Shown here one piece after another: positions 1 through 12,617 of a stretch of DNA of 64,000 nt. The DNA comes from Rutidosis leptorrhynchoides (taxonomy: Eukaryota; Streptophyta; Magnoliopsida; Asterales; Asteraceae): the NCBI RefSeq assembly GCF_046630445.1, contig NC_092341.1:33622501-33686500 (forward strand), in the 5' to 3' direction. Position numbers and translations under genes: made by a program. Within the stretch, counting starts at the first letter, position 1. Every line of letters starts with the position of its first letter. The notes beneath the pieces were generated by a model. It was not told the origin of the DNA. It made no database searches and saw only the letters and a list, made by a program, of their open reading frames with translations.

Positions 1-620
1 CCTTTTTAATTGCTTTTGTAATATATATATTTTTGGGCTGAGAATACATGCGCTGCTTTTATAAATGTTTACGAAATAGACACAAGTACTTAAAAATATA
101 TTCTACGTTGAGTTGTACCACTGGCATACTTCCCTGTAGCTTGGTAACTATTATTTACATGGGTATTGTAAACGCGAATCCTGTTGATAGATCTATCGGG
201 CCTGACAACCCCAACCGGACTGGACGACCAGTATTCAACGGTTGCACAGTACTTTGTTTTGTTACTACACTTGGTACAGTGTAGGGAGATTTCATAATAA
301 AGGGAATATGCGACGTTGATTAAATGTTAAGTATGGTTACCAAGTGCTCAACCACTTAGAATGCTTTACATACACTTGCGAGTGTATTATGTTTATAAAT
401 ATGAAATCTTGTGGTCTATTAAGATATTGAAATGATTGTTATGATAAACCTATGAACTCACCAACCTTTTGGTTGACACTTTAAGCATGTTTATTCTCAG
501 GTACGAATTAAGTCTTCCGCTGTTCATTTGCTCAATTTAAGGACATTACTTGGAGTCGATCATCGCAATGGGGCCAAATGGTGATGACTTCGTCCAGGTG
601 GATAAGGACGGGTCTTTACA
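1..620 (+). mobile_element. Right part of a chromovirus-type LTR, plus strand, nested in the neighbouring gag
   Basis: The stretch resembles the 3' part of the long LTRs elsewhere in the window: an ATTTTTGGG..GAGAATACATG block, a CTTGTGGTCTATT block, and the 20-mer AAGCATGTTTATTCTCAGGT near 483-502. It is clearly a different family, with heavy divergence between these blocks. It ends in ACGGGTCTTTACA at 620 and the next base is already inside a reverse-strand gag. It is therefore either a solo LTR or the 3' LTR of an element lying left of the window, inserted into that gag. The left end and one target-site copy are outside the window, so the choice cannot be made here. Confidence 0.7.
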
Positions 621-996
621 CTGACCACGGTAGTGCGTACGCATCATCTTGTCCCACTTGCTCTAGATAGGTATTCCACCATGTTAACGCAGATCCTGTG
701 AAGGTATGCGTAGCGTACTTCACTTTGTCCTCTTCAGTACACTTACTTATGGCAAACACCGATTCGACCTTCTCGGTCCACCGTTTTAATCAGATCGGTC
801 CTTCGGTTCCATCAAATTCCAAAGGTTTGCAGGCAGTGAATTCTTTGTAGGTGCATCCTACACGATTTCCTGTACTACTAGATCCAAGGTTATTGTTGGT
901 ATGTAGCGCAGCCTGTACTGCGGCTATGTTTGAAGCTAGAAAAGTACGGAATTCCTCTTCATTCATATTCACGGTGTGTCGAGTAGTCGGTGCCAT
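621..996 (-). pseudogene. gag 5' fragment of copy L (broken)
   Basis: The start codon is the reverse complement of 994-996 and opens a Met-Ala-Pro-Thr-Thr-Arg-His N-terminus identical to the gag start of the intact element at 56182. The frame is closed by TGA at 790-792, where the intact copy has a glycine GGA codon in a Gly-Pro-Ile-Gly-Leu context, so this is a one-base nonsense change. Homology to gag continues beyond the stop to 621. There the nested plus-strand LTR cuts it off, about 125 codons into gag. No nucleocapsid, protease or polymerase sequence remains on this side. The fragment cannot make functional Gag; it is useful as a second sample of the family's gag leader. Confidence 0.88.
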
Positions 997-1127
997 TTCC
1001 TTCAAAATAGTCAAATGGACAAGTTAATCATACAGAATATTAAGAGTAGTTAATAGTATTTCATAGCATAATATGAACTCATTTATAAAAGCTTTTTCTT
1101 CATATTAGCATTTTATAAGTTTAAATT

Positions 1128-1148
1128 CGGGTAGTACCTACCCGTTAA
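1128..1148 (-). other. Copy of the polypurine/LTR-junction motif in the gag leader (copy L)
   Basis: On the minus strand this reads TTAACGGGTAGG followed by TACTACCCG. The first 16 bases match the motif that abuts the 3' LTR of this family. The same leader copy is present in the intact element at 56029-56049, so it is ancestral to both insertions. Confidence 0.7.
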
Positions 1149-1336
1149 GTTCATACTTAGTAGCTAATATACAATTCAACTACTACAATTCTATATGAAA
1201 AATTGATTATAATAATATTTCGCGTTCAAACTTTTATACAATATTTTACAAACTTACAATACCGCTTATTTTACATAAAGCATGAAATATAGCACACAAT
1301 AACTTTGATACAAGATAGTTGTGAAGATAATTCTAG

Positions 1337-2020
1337 CTAGTACACAAGTCGTTCATTAAAGGCAAAAAAGACACGTAATTCATACGTCCAGAAACAAGTC
1401 ATGCATTCTGGTTTTACTAGGACTACTTCCCATCCTTGGTCTTGAGGAACATAACCGTTATGGCCGTTGATAAGACAGCGTGTTGTAACGTCGTCAAAGG
1501 GACGAGGGTTACGTAATGACCAACAGTCTCGTAATAACCTAAAAACCTCATTTCTTACCCCATTTACCGACTCCGTCACTTGTGGGAACGTTTTGTTTAA
1601 TAGTTGTAGCCCGATGTTCTTTTTCTCACTTTGGTGAGAAGCGAACATTACTAACCCGTAAGCATAGCATGCTTCTTTATGTTGCATGTTAGCCGTTTTT
1701 TCTAAATCATGAAGTCCTATATTCGGATACATTGAGTCAAAATAATTTCTTAACCCGTTGCGTAAAATAGCATTTGGGTTCCCCGCAATATATGCGTCAA
1801 AGTAAACACATCGTAACTTATGGGTTTCCCAATGTGATATCCCCCATCTTTCAAACGAAAGTCTCTTATAAACCAAGACATTCTTGGAACGTTCTTCGAA
1901 TGTCTTACAAACTGATTTCGCCGTAAATAGTTGTACCGAAGAATTCTGACCGACTCTAGACAAGATTTCATCAATCATGTCTCCGGGTAGGTCTCTTAAA
2001 ATATTGGGTTATCTATCCAT
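1337..2020 (-). pseudogene. F-box protein ORF of copy L (nonsense at codon 4)
   Basis: This is the counterpart of the intact 227-codon F-box ORF at 55157-55840. The homologous start codon is at 2020-2018, but codon 4 is TAA (2011-2009) where the intact copy has CAA. The remaining frame is open for 213 codons from the next in-frame ATG at 1978. That shortened version would lose the first 14 residues, including the Leu-Pro that starts the F-box. By eye, 12 of 213 residues differ from the intact copy. At nucleotide level I count about 9 synonymous and 14 non-synonymous differences. The rest of the F-box, the repeat-like middle and the C-terminus are all present. The copy is probably dead, but only recently. 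Confidence 0.85.
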
Positions 2021-2159
2021 TTTGTGTTTTTATACTGTAAAATAGACAAGAGTTAGATTCATAAAAAAAATATACTTATTAATACAAGCAATTTTTACAT
2101 ATATCATAAAGCATAAGCACACTATATTACATATATTACACCACACGAATACAACTATC

Positions 2160-2759
2160 TTATTCCGACTCACTCGTTTCTTCTTCTTCGGTTTTGGTTC
2201 GTTTTGCCATGTTTCTAGGGATATATGATGTTCCCCTAATAAGAGCTGTCGTTTTCCACAACGGTTTAGAAAAACCTGGTGGTTTAGAGGTTCCCGGGTC
2301 ATTGTTACAACTTAAGGGCTTCGGGGGTTGACGATACATATAAAGTTCATCGGGGTTGGAATTAGATTTCTCTATTTTTATGCCCTTTCCCTTATTATTT
2401 TCTTTTGCCTTTTTAAATTCAGTTGGGGTAATTTCTATAGCATCATCGGAATTCTCGTCGGAATCCGATTCATCGGAGAATTGGTAATCCTCCCAATATT
2501 TTGCTTCCTTGGCGGAAACACCATTGACCATAATTAACCTTGGTCGGTTGGTTGAGGATTTTCTTTTACTTAACCGTTTTATTATTTCCCCCACCGGTTC
2601 TATTTCCCCCTCCGGTTCCTCCTCTTCCGGTTCTGATTCTTCTTCCGGTTCTGATTCTTCTTCCGGTTCTTCTTCAGAAACTTGTGAATCAGTCCAATAT
2701 ATATTCGACTCTTCGTTATTATTAGGTGAGTCAATGGGATTTGTGCTAGAGATAGACAT
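2160..2759 (-). CDS. Acidic accessory ORF of copy L (199 codons)
   Basis: This open frame of 199 codons starts at ATG 2759. It is closely similar to the 204-codon ORF at 54406-55020 of the intact element and holds the same position between primer site and F-box ORF. Features in order: a Ser/Asn-rich start; a run of Glu/Ser/Pro hexapeptides (SEPEEE type) that has drifted and is shorter than in the intact copy; a basic Lys-Arg cluster that could be a nuclear signal; a second acidic patch (Asp-Ser-Asp-Glu); a lysine-rich stretch; and a Glu/Ser-rich end. I recognise no known domain. The frame is uninterrupted even though gag and F-box in the same copy are broken. Whether it is expressed cannot be told. 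Confidence 0.7.
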   Translation of the reverse strand: MSISSTNPIDSPNNNEESNIYWTDSQVSEEEPEEESEPEEESEPEEEEPEGEIEPVGEIIKRLSKRKSSTNRPRLIMVNGVSAKEAKYWEDYQFSDESDSDENSDDAIEITPTEFKKAKENNKGKGIKIEKSNSNPDELYMYRQPPKPLSCNNDPGTSKPPGFSKPLWKTTALIRGTSYIPRNMAKRTKTEEEETSESE

Positions 2760-2953
2760 CTATCACACAATATCAAACATGTTAAGAGATTAATATATCA
2801 CATAATATATACATGTTAATAATATATAGTTTTCGACAAAAATGTTAAGCAATCATTTTTAAAGAAAACACGGTCGAAGTCCAGACTCACTAATGCATCC
2901 TAACAAACTCGATAAGACACACTAATGCAAATTTCTGGTTCTCTAAGACCAAC

Positions 2954-2965
2954 GCTCTGATACCA
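2954..2965 (-). other. Primer-binding site, initiator tRNA-Met type (copy L)
   Basis: On the minus strand the sequence is TGGTATCAGAGC, the standard plant retrotransposon complement to the 3' end of initiator tRNA-Met. It lies two bases inside the LTR end at 2968. The younger copy has one change here (TGGTATCCGAGC). Confidence 0.93.
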
Positions 2966-2967
2966 AC

Positions 2968-5900
2968 TGAAATGTCCCGTTCTTATTGATTAAAAACATT
3001 CCATATTAATTGATTTCGTTGCGAGGTTTTGACCTCTATATGAGACGTTTTTCAAAGACTGCATTCATTTTTAAAACAAACCATAACCTTTATTTCATAA
3101 ATAAAGGTTTAAAAAGCTTTACGTAGATTATCAAATAATGATAATCTAAAATATCCTGTTTACACACGACCATTACATAATGGTTTACAATACAAATATG
3201 TTACATCGAAATCAGTTTCTTGAATGCAGTTTTTACACAATATCATACAAACATGGACTCCAAATCTTGTCCTTATTTTAGTATGCAACAGCGGAAGCTC
3301 TTAGTATTCACCTGAGAATAAACATGCTTTAAACGTCAACAAAAATGTTGGTGAGTTATAGGTTTAACCTATATATATCAAATCGTAACAATAGACCACA
3401 AGATTTCATATTTCAATACACATCCCATACATAGAGATAAAAATCATTCATATGGTGAACACCTGGTAACCGACATTAACAAAATGCATATATAAGAATA
3501 TCCCCATCATTCCGAGACACCCTTCGGATATGATATAAATTTTGAAGTACTAAAGCATCCGGTACTTTGGATGGGGTTTGTTAGGCCCAATAGATCTATC
3601 TTTAGGATTTGCGTAAATTAGGGTGTCTGTTTCCTAATTCTTAGATTACCAGACTTAATAAAAAGGGGCATATTCGATTTCGATAATTCAACCATAGAAT
3701 GTAGTTTCACGTACTTGTGTCTATTTTGTAAATCATTTATAAAACCTGCATGTATTCTCATCCCAAAAATATTAGATTTTAAAAGTGGGACTATAACTCA
3801 CTTTCACAGATTTTTACTTCGTCGGGAAGTAAGACTTGGCCACTGGTTGATTCACGAACCTATAACAATATATACATATATATCAAAGTATGTTCAAAAT
3901 ATATTTACAACACTTTTAATATATTTTGATGTTTTAAGTTTATTAAGTCAGCTGTCCTCGTTAGTAACCTACAACTAGTTGTCCACAGTTAGATGTACAG
4001 AAATAAATCGATAAATATTATCTTGAATCAATCCACGACCCAGTGTATACGTATCTCAGTATTGATCACAACTCAAACTATATATATTTTGGAATCAACC
4101 TCAACCCTGTATAGCTAACTCCAACATTCACATATAGAGTGTCTATGGTTGTTCCGAAATATATATAGATGTGTCGACATGATAGGTCGAAACATTGTAT
4201 ACGTGTCTATGGTATCTCAAGATTACATAATATACAATACAAGTTGATTAAGTTATGGTTGGAATAGATTTGTTACCAATTTTCACGTAGCTAAAATGAG
4301 AAAAATTATCCAATCTTGTTTTACCCATAACTTCTTCATTTTAAATCCGTTTTGAGTGAATCAAATTGCTATGGTTTCATATTGAACTCTATTTTATGAA
4401 TCTAAACAGAAAAAGTATAGGTTTATAGTCGGAAAAATAAGTTACAAGTTATTTTTGTAAAGGTAGTCATTTCAGTTGAAAGAACGACGTCTAGATGACC
4501 ATTTTAGAAAACATACTTCCACTTTGAGTTTAACCATAATTTTTGGATATAGTTTCATGTTCATAATAAAAATCATTTTCCCATAATAACAACTTTTAAA
4601 TCAAAGTTTATCATAGTTTTTAATTAACTAAACCAAAACAGCCCGCGGTGTTACTACGACGGCGTAAATCCGGTTTTATGGTGTTTTTCGTGTTTCCAGG
4701 TTTTAAATCATTAAGTTAGCATATCATATAGATATAGAACATGTGTTTAGTTGATTTTAAAAGTCAATTTAGAAGGATTAACTTTTATTTGCGAACAAGT
4801 TTAGAATTAACTAAACTATGTTCTAGTGATTACAAGTTTAAACCTTCGAATAAGATAGCTTTATATGTATGAATCGAATGATGTTATGAACATCATTAAT
4901 ACCTCAAATTCCTTGGATAAACCTACTGGAAATGAGAAAAATAGATCTAGCTTCAAAGGATCCTTGGATGGCTTGAAAGTTCTTGAAGCAGAATCATGAC
5001 ACGAAAACAATTTCAAGTAAGATTTCCACTCGAAATAAGATTGTTATAGTTATAGAAATTGAATTAAAGTTTGAATATGATTATTACCTTGTATTAGAAA
5101 GATAACCTACTGTAAGTAACAAAGGTTTCTTGATCTTGGATGATTACTTGGAATGGATTTAGAAAACTTGGAAGTAAACTTGCAATCTTGGAAGTATTCT
5201 TGATTTTATTAAACTAGAACTTTTGGAATTTATGAAGAACACTTAGAACTTGACGATAGAACTTGAGAGAGATCAATTAGATGAAGAAAATTGAAGAATG
5301 AAAGTGTTTGTAGGTGTTTTTGGTCGTTGGTGTATGGATTAGATATAAAGGATATGTAATTTTGTTTTCATGTAAATAAGTCATGAATGATTACTCATAT
5401 TTTTGTAATTTTATGAGATATTTCATGCTAGTTGCCAAATGATGGTTCCCACATGTGTTAGGTGACTCACATGGGCTGCTAAGAGCTGATAATTGGAGTG
5501 TATATACCAATAGTACATACATCTAAAAGCTGTGTATTGTACGAGTACGAATACGGGTGCATACGAGTAGAATTGTTGATGAAACTGAACGAGGATGTAA
5601 TTGTAAGAATTTTTGTTAAGTAGAAGTATTTTGATAAGTGTCTTGAAGTCTTTCAAAAGTGTATGAATACATATTAAAACACTACATGTATATACATTTT
5701 AACTGAGTCGTTAAGTCATCGTTAGTCGTTACATGTAAATGTTGTTTTGAAACCTTTAGGTTAACGATCTTGTTGAATGTTGTTAATCCATTGTTTATTA
5801 TAACAAATGAGATGTTAAATTGTTATATTATCATGATATTATGATATATAATATATCTTAGTATGATATATATACAGTTAAATGTCGTTACAACGATAAT

Positions 5901-6414
5901 CGTTACATATATGTCTCGTTTCGAAATCATTAAGTTAGTAGTCTTATTTTTACATATGTATTTCATTGTTAATACACTTAATAATATATTTACATATCAT
6001 TTAACATAATTAACCAAGTGTATCAATATCTTAATATGATTCATATGTACCTAGTAAGACGTTGTTATAACGATAATCGTTATATATATCGTTTTCGAGT
6101 TTCTTAAATTAATAGTCTCATTTTTATGTATATAACTCATTGTTAAAATACCTAATGAGATACATACTTATAATAAAATCATGTTAACTATATATATAAC
6201 CATATATATATCATCGTATAGTTTTTACAAGTTTTAACGTTCGTGAATCACCGGTCAACTTGGGTGGTCAATTGTCTATATGAAACCTATTTCAATTAAT
6301 CAAGTCTTAACAAGTTTGATTGCTTAACATGTTGGAAACACTTAATCATGTAAATAACAATTTCATTTAATAAATATATATAAATATAAACATGGAAAAG
6401 TTCAGGTCACTACA
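2968..6414 (-). repeat. Complete LTR of copy L (3447 bp)
   Basis: Bounded by TG (6414-6413, minus-strand TGTAGTGACC start) and CA (2968, minus-strand GGGACATTTCA end). It is flanked by polypurine/polyprotein tail on its 5' side and by the primer site on its 3' side. It aligns throughout with the 3251-bp LTRs at 50946 and 60795 but carries indels and many substitutions, so it is an older copy. It shares the splice-like signals discussed for the younger LTR, including AAGGTAATAATC (around 5083-5094) and the 20-mer ending CAGGT at 3311. Confidence 0.88.
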
Positions 6415-6544
6415 GTACCTACCCGTTAAATAAATTTCGTCCCGAAATTTTAAGCAGTTGGAGGTGTTGACGTATCTTCTGGAAATAAATGCGGGTATTT
6501 CTTCTTCATCTGGAAATAAACATGGAAAAGTTCGGGTCACTACA
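6415..6544 (-). pseudogene. Polyprotein tail, polypurine region and LTR stub of copy L
   Basis: On the minus strand, 6512-6415 encode the last residues of the chromodomain end of the polyprotein (Lys-Lys-Tyr-Pro-His context). Then come the dyad AATTTCGGGACGAAATT and the ACGGGTAGGTAC block that abuts the LTR. Bases 6544-6518 are the first 27 bases of another LTR of the same family (GTGACCCGAAC..). Five extra bases (6513-6517) lie at the junction. This is the scar of a deletion that removed nearly one whole LTR plus internal region. Confidence 0.8.
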
Positions 6545-8890
6545 TATTGGAGATGCTGCTCAGTTACTTACTGCTGCTACTAGTTCTACAGAACCCGTTA
6601 TGGATGCTGGTACCTCTGCTATTGCCACCACTGACTCTTCTCAGGCTACTGTTTCTACTGAGAAGAAACCCTATGTGTGCCAGGTGCCAGATCCTGATGA
6701 AGTTGTCCCTAACTTCATCTATCGAGGAGCATCTATCACTCCCAGAGTTGCTCTGCTGGTGGATCAGCTAACTTTTGATCCTCAAACTGCCATAGTATCA
6801 GCCAGCAAATTGCCTCGCGAAGAGCTGACTGAACTATTGTCTCAACTTGATCGACCAGCTAGAGAAGAAGTTTATGAGAGGCTGGCTACTTTAGAACAGA
6901 TAAACGAGCAGCCATTTTATCACTATTTTGGCATGGCTCCAGCTGCTTCTCCATGGCCTGGTACATGGAGGCCTCTCAAGTTCATCAGGGATCCCTCTAC
7001 TGGTAAATATGTTATGCAGAATATTCCTGATTCGCCAGTACCTTCTGATTCATCAGCTTCTTCCTCATCATCTTCTTCTTCTGATGGTGATGCTGATAAA
7101 GGTACTGGTAAGGATGAACCAGTCATTCATGATAATGTAACTGGTTCCAAAGAAAAACCAGTGGATCTCACAGATGATACTGATCTTCATGCTGACAAGG
7201 ATACTAGTGGTTCTAAACCTTCGGGTGAAGGTAAAAATGATGATGATCATGGTGACGAGTCAGATCTTGACCTTCCACCTCCACCACCTCGCGGACGTAC
7301 TCCTGTGTCAGCTGCTTCTGACCAGCCCTCAACCAGCTATCTTAAATTTAATGCTGATGAGGTGGCTGATATTTCCACCTTCGCTGTGCTTAGGACACTC
7401 AGTGAAGTTACACCAGATCTTCAAAACACCATTTGCACTGCTATTGATGATAGTGTAACTCAAGCCATCAGGAACGCTGGGCAAGTCACCTATTCGAATA
7501 TTGAGGCCCAGCTAGGACAAATACATGCTTTTGCTGATCTGGCAGTATCAGCCATTGTCAAGCAAATGGAGGGGGAGGAGGAATTACAGAAGCGAATCCT
7601 TTCTCACAATGAGTACATGGAGGACATTGCTAGCCTTAAAGCTGATTTGGAGGCTGCCAATCGCAGAGTCCTGTTTCTTAATGAAGAAAATGATGTTCTG
7701 CATGAGAGATTGGAATCACAGGAACAACAAATGGCTAACATGATTCCTGTCTCTGCCTATGTTCAAATGGTGGAGAATATGCAATGCCTGGCTGCCCTAC
7801 AGGGTGATGTTAGGGCTATGGTTGAACAGATGGCCATGGGTGTTACAAGGAATGAAGTTAGATCCTCTAACCTTCTCCTTAGACAATTTGGTGTGGATCC
7901 TGGTGCCCATCTCACTCCTAAACTTGCTGATTGGAACAATTTTGCTTTCTCTGTTCCCAACTCAGATAGTGACCTTGATGCACAAGTCTCCCCTGTTCTT
8001 TCTCCTGCCCCTGCTGATGACAAAAAGGGGGAGAAGAAGAAATCTAAAAGTAAATCTAAAAAGAGAAAACAATCAGAGGGAGAGCATGAGCATGAGAAGG
8101 CTCCTAAACAACCAAGGAGGGATGGTGATGGTGATGGTGATGGTCAAGACTCTGGCACTAAGCCCAGCAATGCTCATACTGAAATTGGTGTACAGGCAGC
8201 TGGTGGATCTCAACCCAGTGAGTCTGTCACATCAGTGGATGATATTGGTTCTGGCAGCAAGCCCAGTGATGTTTCTGATATGGCTGTTGCTAAAGCTCTT
8301 CTTGTCTCTCAGTCTATTGAAAGGAAAATGAAAAGAAAACTTGAGAGATATCAGAAGAGACAGCAAGACTTAAATGATGCCTTCAATGTCAAATAGGATG
8401 CCTATGTTGCTCTTAAACGCCACAGAATTGATTATAGGAGATGGCTGACCCAACAAAAGAAGGACATTGATGATGACCTGACTGGCATTGATCTCTACAA
8501 AAAGGAAGCACGAAAAAGAAATGCCAAGTTCATGATCAAATACGACAAAAAGAGGGCAAAGTTGTATGCTGAGCATGCAGACAGAATTAAACGAATGCCT
8601 CCAGAAGAAATGAAAGATTATCTTGCATCTACTGGATCAGGGGGAGGAGTTAGAGCTGATATTTTTATGAAATGGTTAGATGCTGTGTTAGAAACCAGCT
8701 CATCTCCTCGACCAACATCCACTGCTCAGCCAGCTACACAGCAACAACCAGCAGAAACAATCAACCTTGACGTTGATGATACTCAGGGGGAGCATCTTGC
8801 TATTGTTCCCTATCTGTCTCCACAAGAACCAGTATCAACACAAGAACCATCAGCTGAACCCAAGCCTATTGACAAACAAAGGGTGAAAAC
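6545..8890 (+). pseudogene. SIRE-like copia 3' accessory ORF, first part
   Basis: One long reading frame runs from the copy L insertion (6545) to the solo LTR (8891), broken only by an in-frame TAG at 8394-8396. The true start lies left of the insertion. An apparent start at 6489 uses retrotransposon bases and is an artefact. Visible content: a Ser/Thr-rich start, a folded-looking stretch around 6690-6990, a Ser/Asp low-complexity tract near 7040-7260, a proline run, a heptad-like coiled coil around 7570-7740, a Lys/Ser basic cluster around 8024-8080 that could be a nuclear signal, and a second basic helical region around 8300-8560. No catalytic motif is visible. Its position just before a SIRE-type polypurine tract and LTR matches the env-like ORF slot of SIRE/Maximus elements. 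The name env is positional only. Confidence 0.7.
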
Positions 8891-10828
8891 TGAAAGGACC
8901 CGTTCATATACATTATAAACGATTCACAATAGTTGATTACATTGCGAGGTATTTGACCTCTATATGATACATTTTACAAACATTGCATTCGTTTTTAAAA
9001 GACAAACTTTCTTTACATTGAAAATTGACAGGCATGCATACCATTTCATAATATCCACTATCCAACTATAAATTGATTTAATAATAATCTTTGATGAACT
9101 CAATGACTCGAATGCAACGTTCTTCGAAATATGCTATGAAAGACTCCAAGTAATATCTTTAAAATGAGCAAATGCACAGCGGAAGATTTCTTTAACACCT
9201 GAGAATAAACATGCTTTAAAGTGTCAACCAAAAGGTTGGTGAGTTCATTAGTTTATCATAATCATTTATTTCCATCATTTTAATAGACCACAAGAATTTC
9301 ATTTCCAGTTCTCATAAATATACGTCCCATGCATAGAGACAAAAATAATCATTCATATGGTGAACACCTGGTAACCGACATTAACTAGATACATATAAGA
9401 ATATCCCCTATCATTCCGGGATCCTCCTTCGGACATGATATAAATTTCAAAGTACTAAAGCATCCGGTACTTTGGATGGGGTTTGTTAGGCCCAATAGAT
9501 CTATCTTTAGGATTCGCGTCAATTAGGGTGTCTGTTCCCTAATTCTTAGATTACCAAACTTTAATAAAAAGGGGCATATTCGATTTCGATAATTCAACCA
9601 TAAAATGTAGTTTCAATTACTTGTGTCTATTTCGTCAAACATTTATAAAAGCGCATGTATTCTCAGTCCCAAAAATATAAAGGGTAAAAAGGCAAATGAA
9701 ACTCACCATACTGTATTTCGTAGTAAAAATACATATAACGTCATTGAACAAGTGCAAGGTTGGCCTCGGATTCACGAACCTAAATTAATTATATATATTT
9801 ATGTGTTGGTCAATATTTGTCTAACAAATTAGGTCAAGTCATAGTGTACCACAATCCTAATGCTCGAGACTAATATGCAAAAGTCAACAAAAGTAAATTT
9901 AACTCAAAATAATTTCCAAAAATCTATACATGATTAATATATAGTTTAAATATCGTCGTTTTATATTTTTAAATATCTTTAAAAGATTTATTAGAGTAAA
10001 TAATATAATTTATTTATTAATAAATAAAATTTTATATTAAATTTATACAATAAAATATACTTTTATATATATTAAGTAATAAAATTTATAGGGTTCATTT
10101 AATATCATAAAGATAATATGATAGGTATTATTAAAGTAAGTTATTATACGTAGTAAAATATGTTTGTATCACATATTTATTTGATAAAATAATATCTGTA
10201 ATGATAGTAAGTAAAAGTTGTATTATTTTGTAATAATAAGTATTATTATAAAAATATCAATATTTATAATTACTAAGATGGCATTATGATAAAACGATAA
10301 TTCTAATTATGATAACTTTAATATTTACGATAATTTTTAATATTATCTTTAAAATAATATTTCTATTTAAAATAATAATAATAATGATATTTTATAGTAT
10401 CAATGACATTTCTATTAAAATGATAATTTTTGTTAAAATTATAGTTTTACTACTAACGATACTTTTAATAATAACAGTAATGATAAAAATAATAAGAACG
10501 ATAATTTTATCTAAATCAATATCTTATAATATTTTAATTTCATCATGATACTCTTACTCATTATTTCCTAATCGTTTCGTTTAATAGCTTTTAATCGTCT
10601 TTTATATCGTGTTCATAATAATGATAATAATAGTAATCAAATTAATTAGGTGTTACAAATATTTATTTTAATTACACTAATATTAATAATGATAGTTACT
10701 ATAACATTATTAACGATAATACTAATAATTATCTTAATGATAATATAGTAATAATAATAATAACAATAACAATAATCATTTTTAAATAATGATATATATA
10801 TTAATAATGATAATAATAATAATAACAC

Positions 10829-10934
<106 letters not shown>

Positions 10935-11709
10935 TGGATAATAATAATAATACTAATTATAACTTTAACAATAATAACGATAGTAATAATAAAAAAAATA
11001 ACAATTTTTAATGATAAATCCCTTTTATTGATAAAGATAATAATAATGATAATAATAAGATAAAACTAGAACGACGATAAAACCGACGATAATAATAATC
11101 ATTTTTAATAAAAATATCAAAAATTCAATTGATTATAACTTCTAATCCATTCATCGAAACCATTCGATATCTAAAGGAAAAGTTCTTAATTTTTCACTAG
11201 CTTTCCAAGGACATGCATATCTTATACCTTATCTCAACCGCAAGTGTAACTAATTCAAGATTAAACCTAACCTGTCTAAGGGCAATATCAAAAGTACAAG
11301 CATGCATAATCCTAAATACTCGAGCACTAGTCATGGATACACTATTAGTATGTAAAAGTTAAATTATGAGTACTCACGTATCAATATTGAGATTCAATAT
11401 TGCAGGAAAGGTACGTAGACGCAACGGAAATGATAAACACTATATTGACCTCACGAGCATACCCATGAACCATACTCAATCACCTCCATAGCTATAACCC
11501 ATAATTTCCTTAATCCTATCATACTCGAAAAACAATTTCGAAATCACTCGGACAGCACTCCGTCGTAATATTTTATGTATACTAATAATATCTTGAAATA
11601 ATACGGAGTAAATATATATATGTAAATTGATTGAGAGAGTTTAGAGAAAAATATTTTCAAGTTTCTATGAAATAATGAAACCTATTGAATTCTATTTATA
11701 ATAGATTTT

Positions 11710-11864
11710 TGAATTATTAAAATGAATTATTAAAGTATGAATTATTAAAGTGAATTATAAAAGTATGAATTATTAAAGTGAATTATTAAAGTATGAATTA
11801 TTAAAGTGAATTATTAAAGTATGAATTATTAAAGTATGAATTATTAAAGTGAATTATTAAAGTA
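11710..11864. repeat. Minisatellite, unit about 14-15 bp, in the solo LTR
   Basis: About ten tandem copies of a TGAATTATTAAAGTA-type unit, alternating between forms with and without the final AT. It is followed by degenerate AAAGTA repeats to about 11910. Confidence 0.9.
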
Positions 11865-12617
11865 AAAGTAAAGTAAAAATAAAGTAAAGGTAAAGTTTAA
11901 GTATAGTAAAAGTATAAACGATGTACGTATAATACGCGTATAAATATATATAATATTAATTTAAATCGTTATATATATTTAATAAAATAAAATATAAATA
12001 TCGTTATCTTTATCATACTAGTTAAGTAATGAGTTGTCAAAAGTGGTTCTAGATATTTATAAAAGTTATATACGTTTTAATAATAAAGTTCTTTTTAAAC
12101 TGAAAACGTTTTTGTACGTTTGAAACTAAATAGATCAATCGAGTCTTTATGAGATTCAATCTTCCACTATCCTTTGTCTAGTTCTCAATGATTGACAATT
12201 TGTTCTTATTTATAAATCACTTTACCATTTTCTGAATATTGTTAAAATGGAAAGATTTCTCAAATCAACGTGGGCCTTTCAACAGAAATTTGTAATCATA
12301 ATTCAATATATCTGATAATTCAATCATTTGATCTTATCTTCTAATTCCATTGATAAATATTTTGAAACAGATACAATCATATAAAGTATTTAATCTAATA
12401 TTTTGTTTACGTTTCAAGTTATAATATATATACACATATACATATATAATCATATTGGTTTAATGGTTCGTGAATCGTTGGAACTTGGTCGAGGTTGAAT
12501 GAATGTATGAACATAGTTTAAAATTCTTGAAATTTAACTTAACAAATATTGCTTATCGTGTCGGAAACATATAAAGATTAAAGTTTAAATTTGGTTGGAA
12601 ATTTCCGGGTTGTCACA

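Larger units (their letters stand above)
621..6544 (-). mobile_element. Rearranged chromovirus remnant (copy L) carrying F-box and acidic ORFs
   Basis: Read on the minus strand, the order is: first 27 bases of an LTR (6544-6518), a few filler bases, the last ~98 bases of the polyprotein/polypurine region (6512-6415), a complete LTR (6414-2968), primer site (2965-2954), acidic ORF, F-box ORF, and the start of gag up to the nested LTR at 620. This is the same family as the intact element at 50946-64000. One LTR flanked by 3'-internal sequence on one side and 5'-internal sequence on the other is the signature of a tandem LTR-internal-LTR-internal array. A deletion removed most of the first LTR and first internal region. 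It is inserted in the copia accessory ORF that begins at 6545. Confidence 0.85.

Noticed and set aside
6489..6544. Apparent start of the long ORF at 6489
   Set aside because: These codons are reverse-complement chromovirus tail and LTR bases; the true ORF was interrupted by the insertion at 6544 and its start lies elsewhere.
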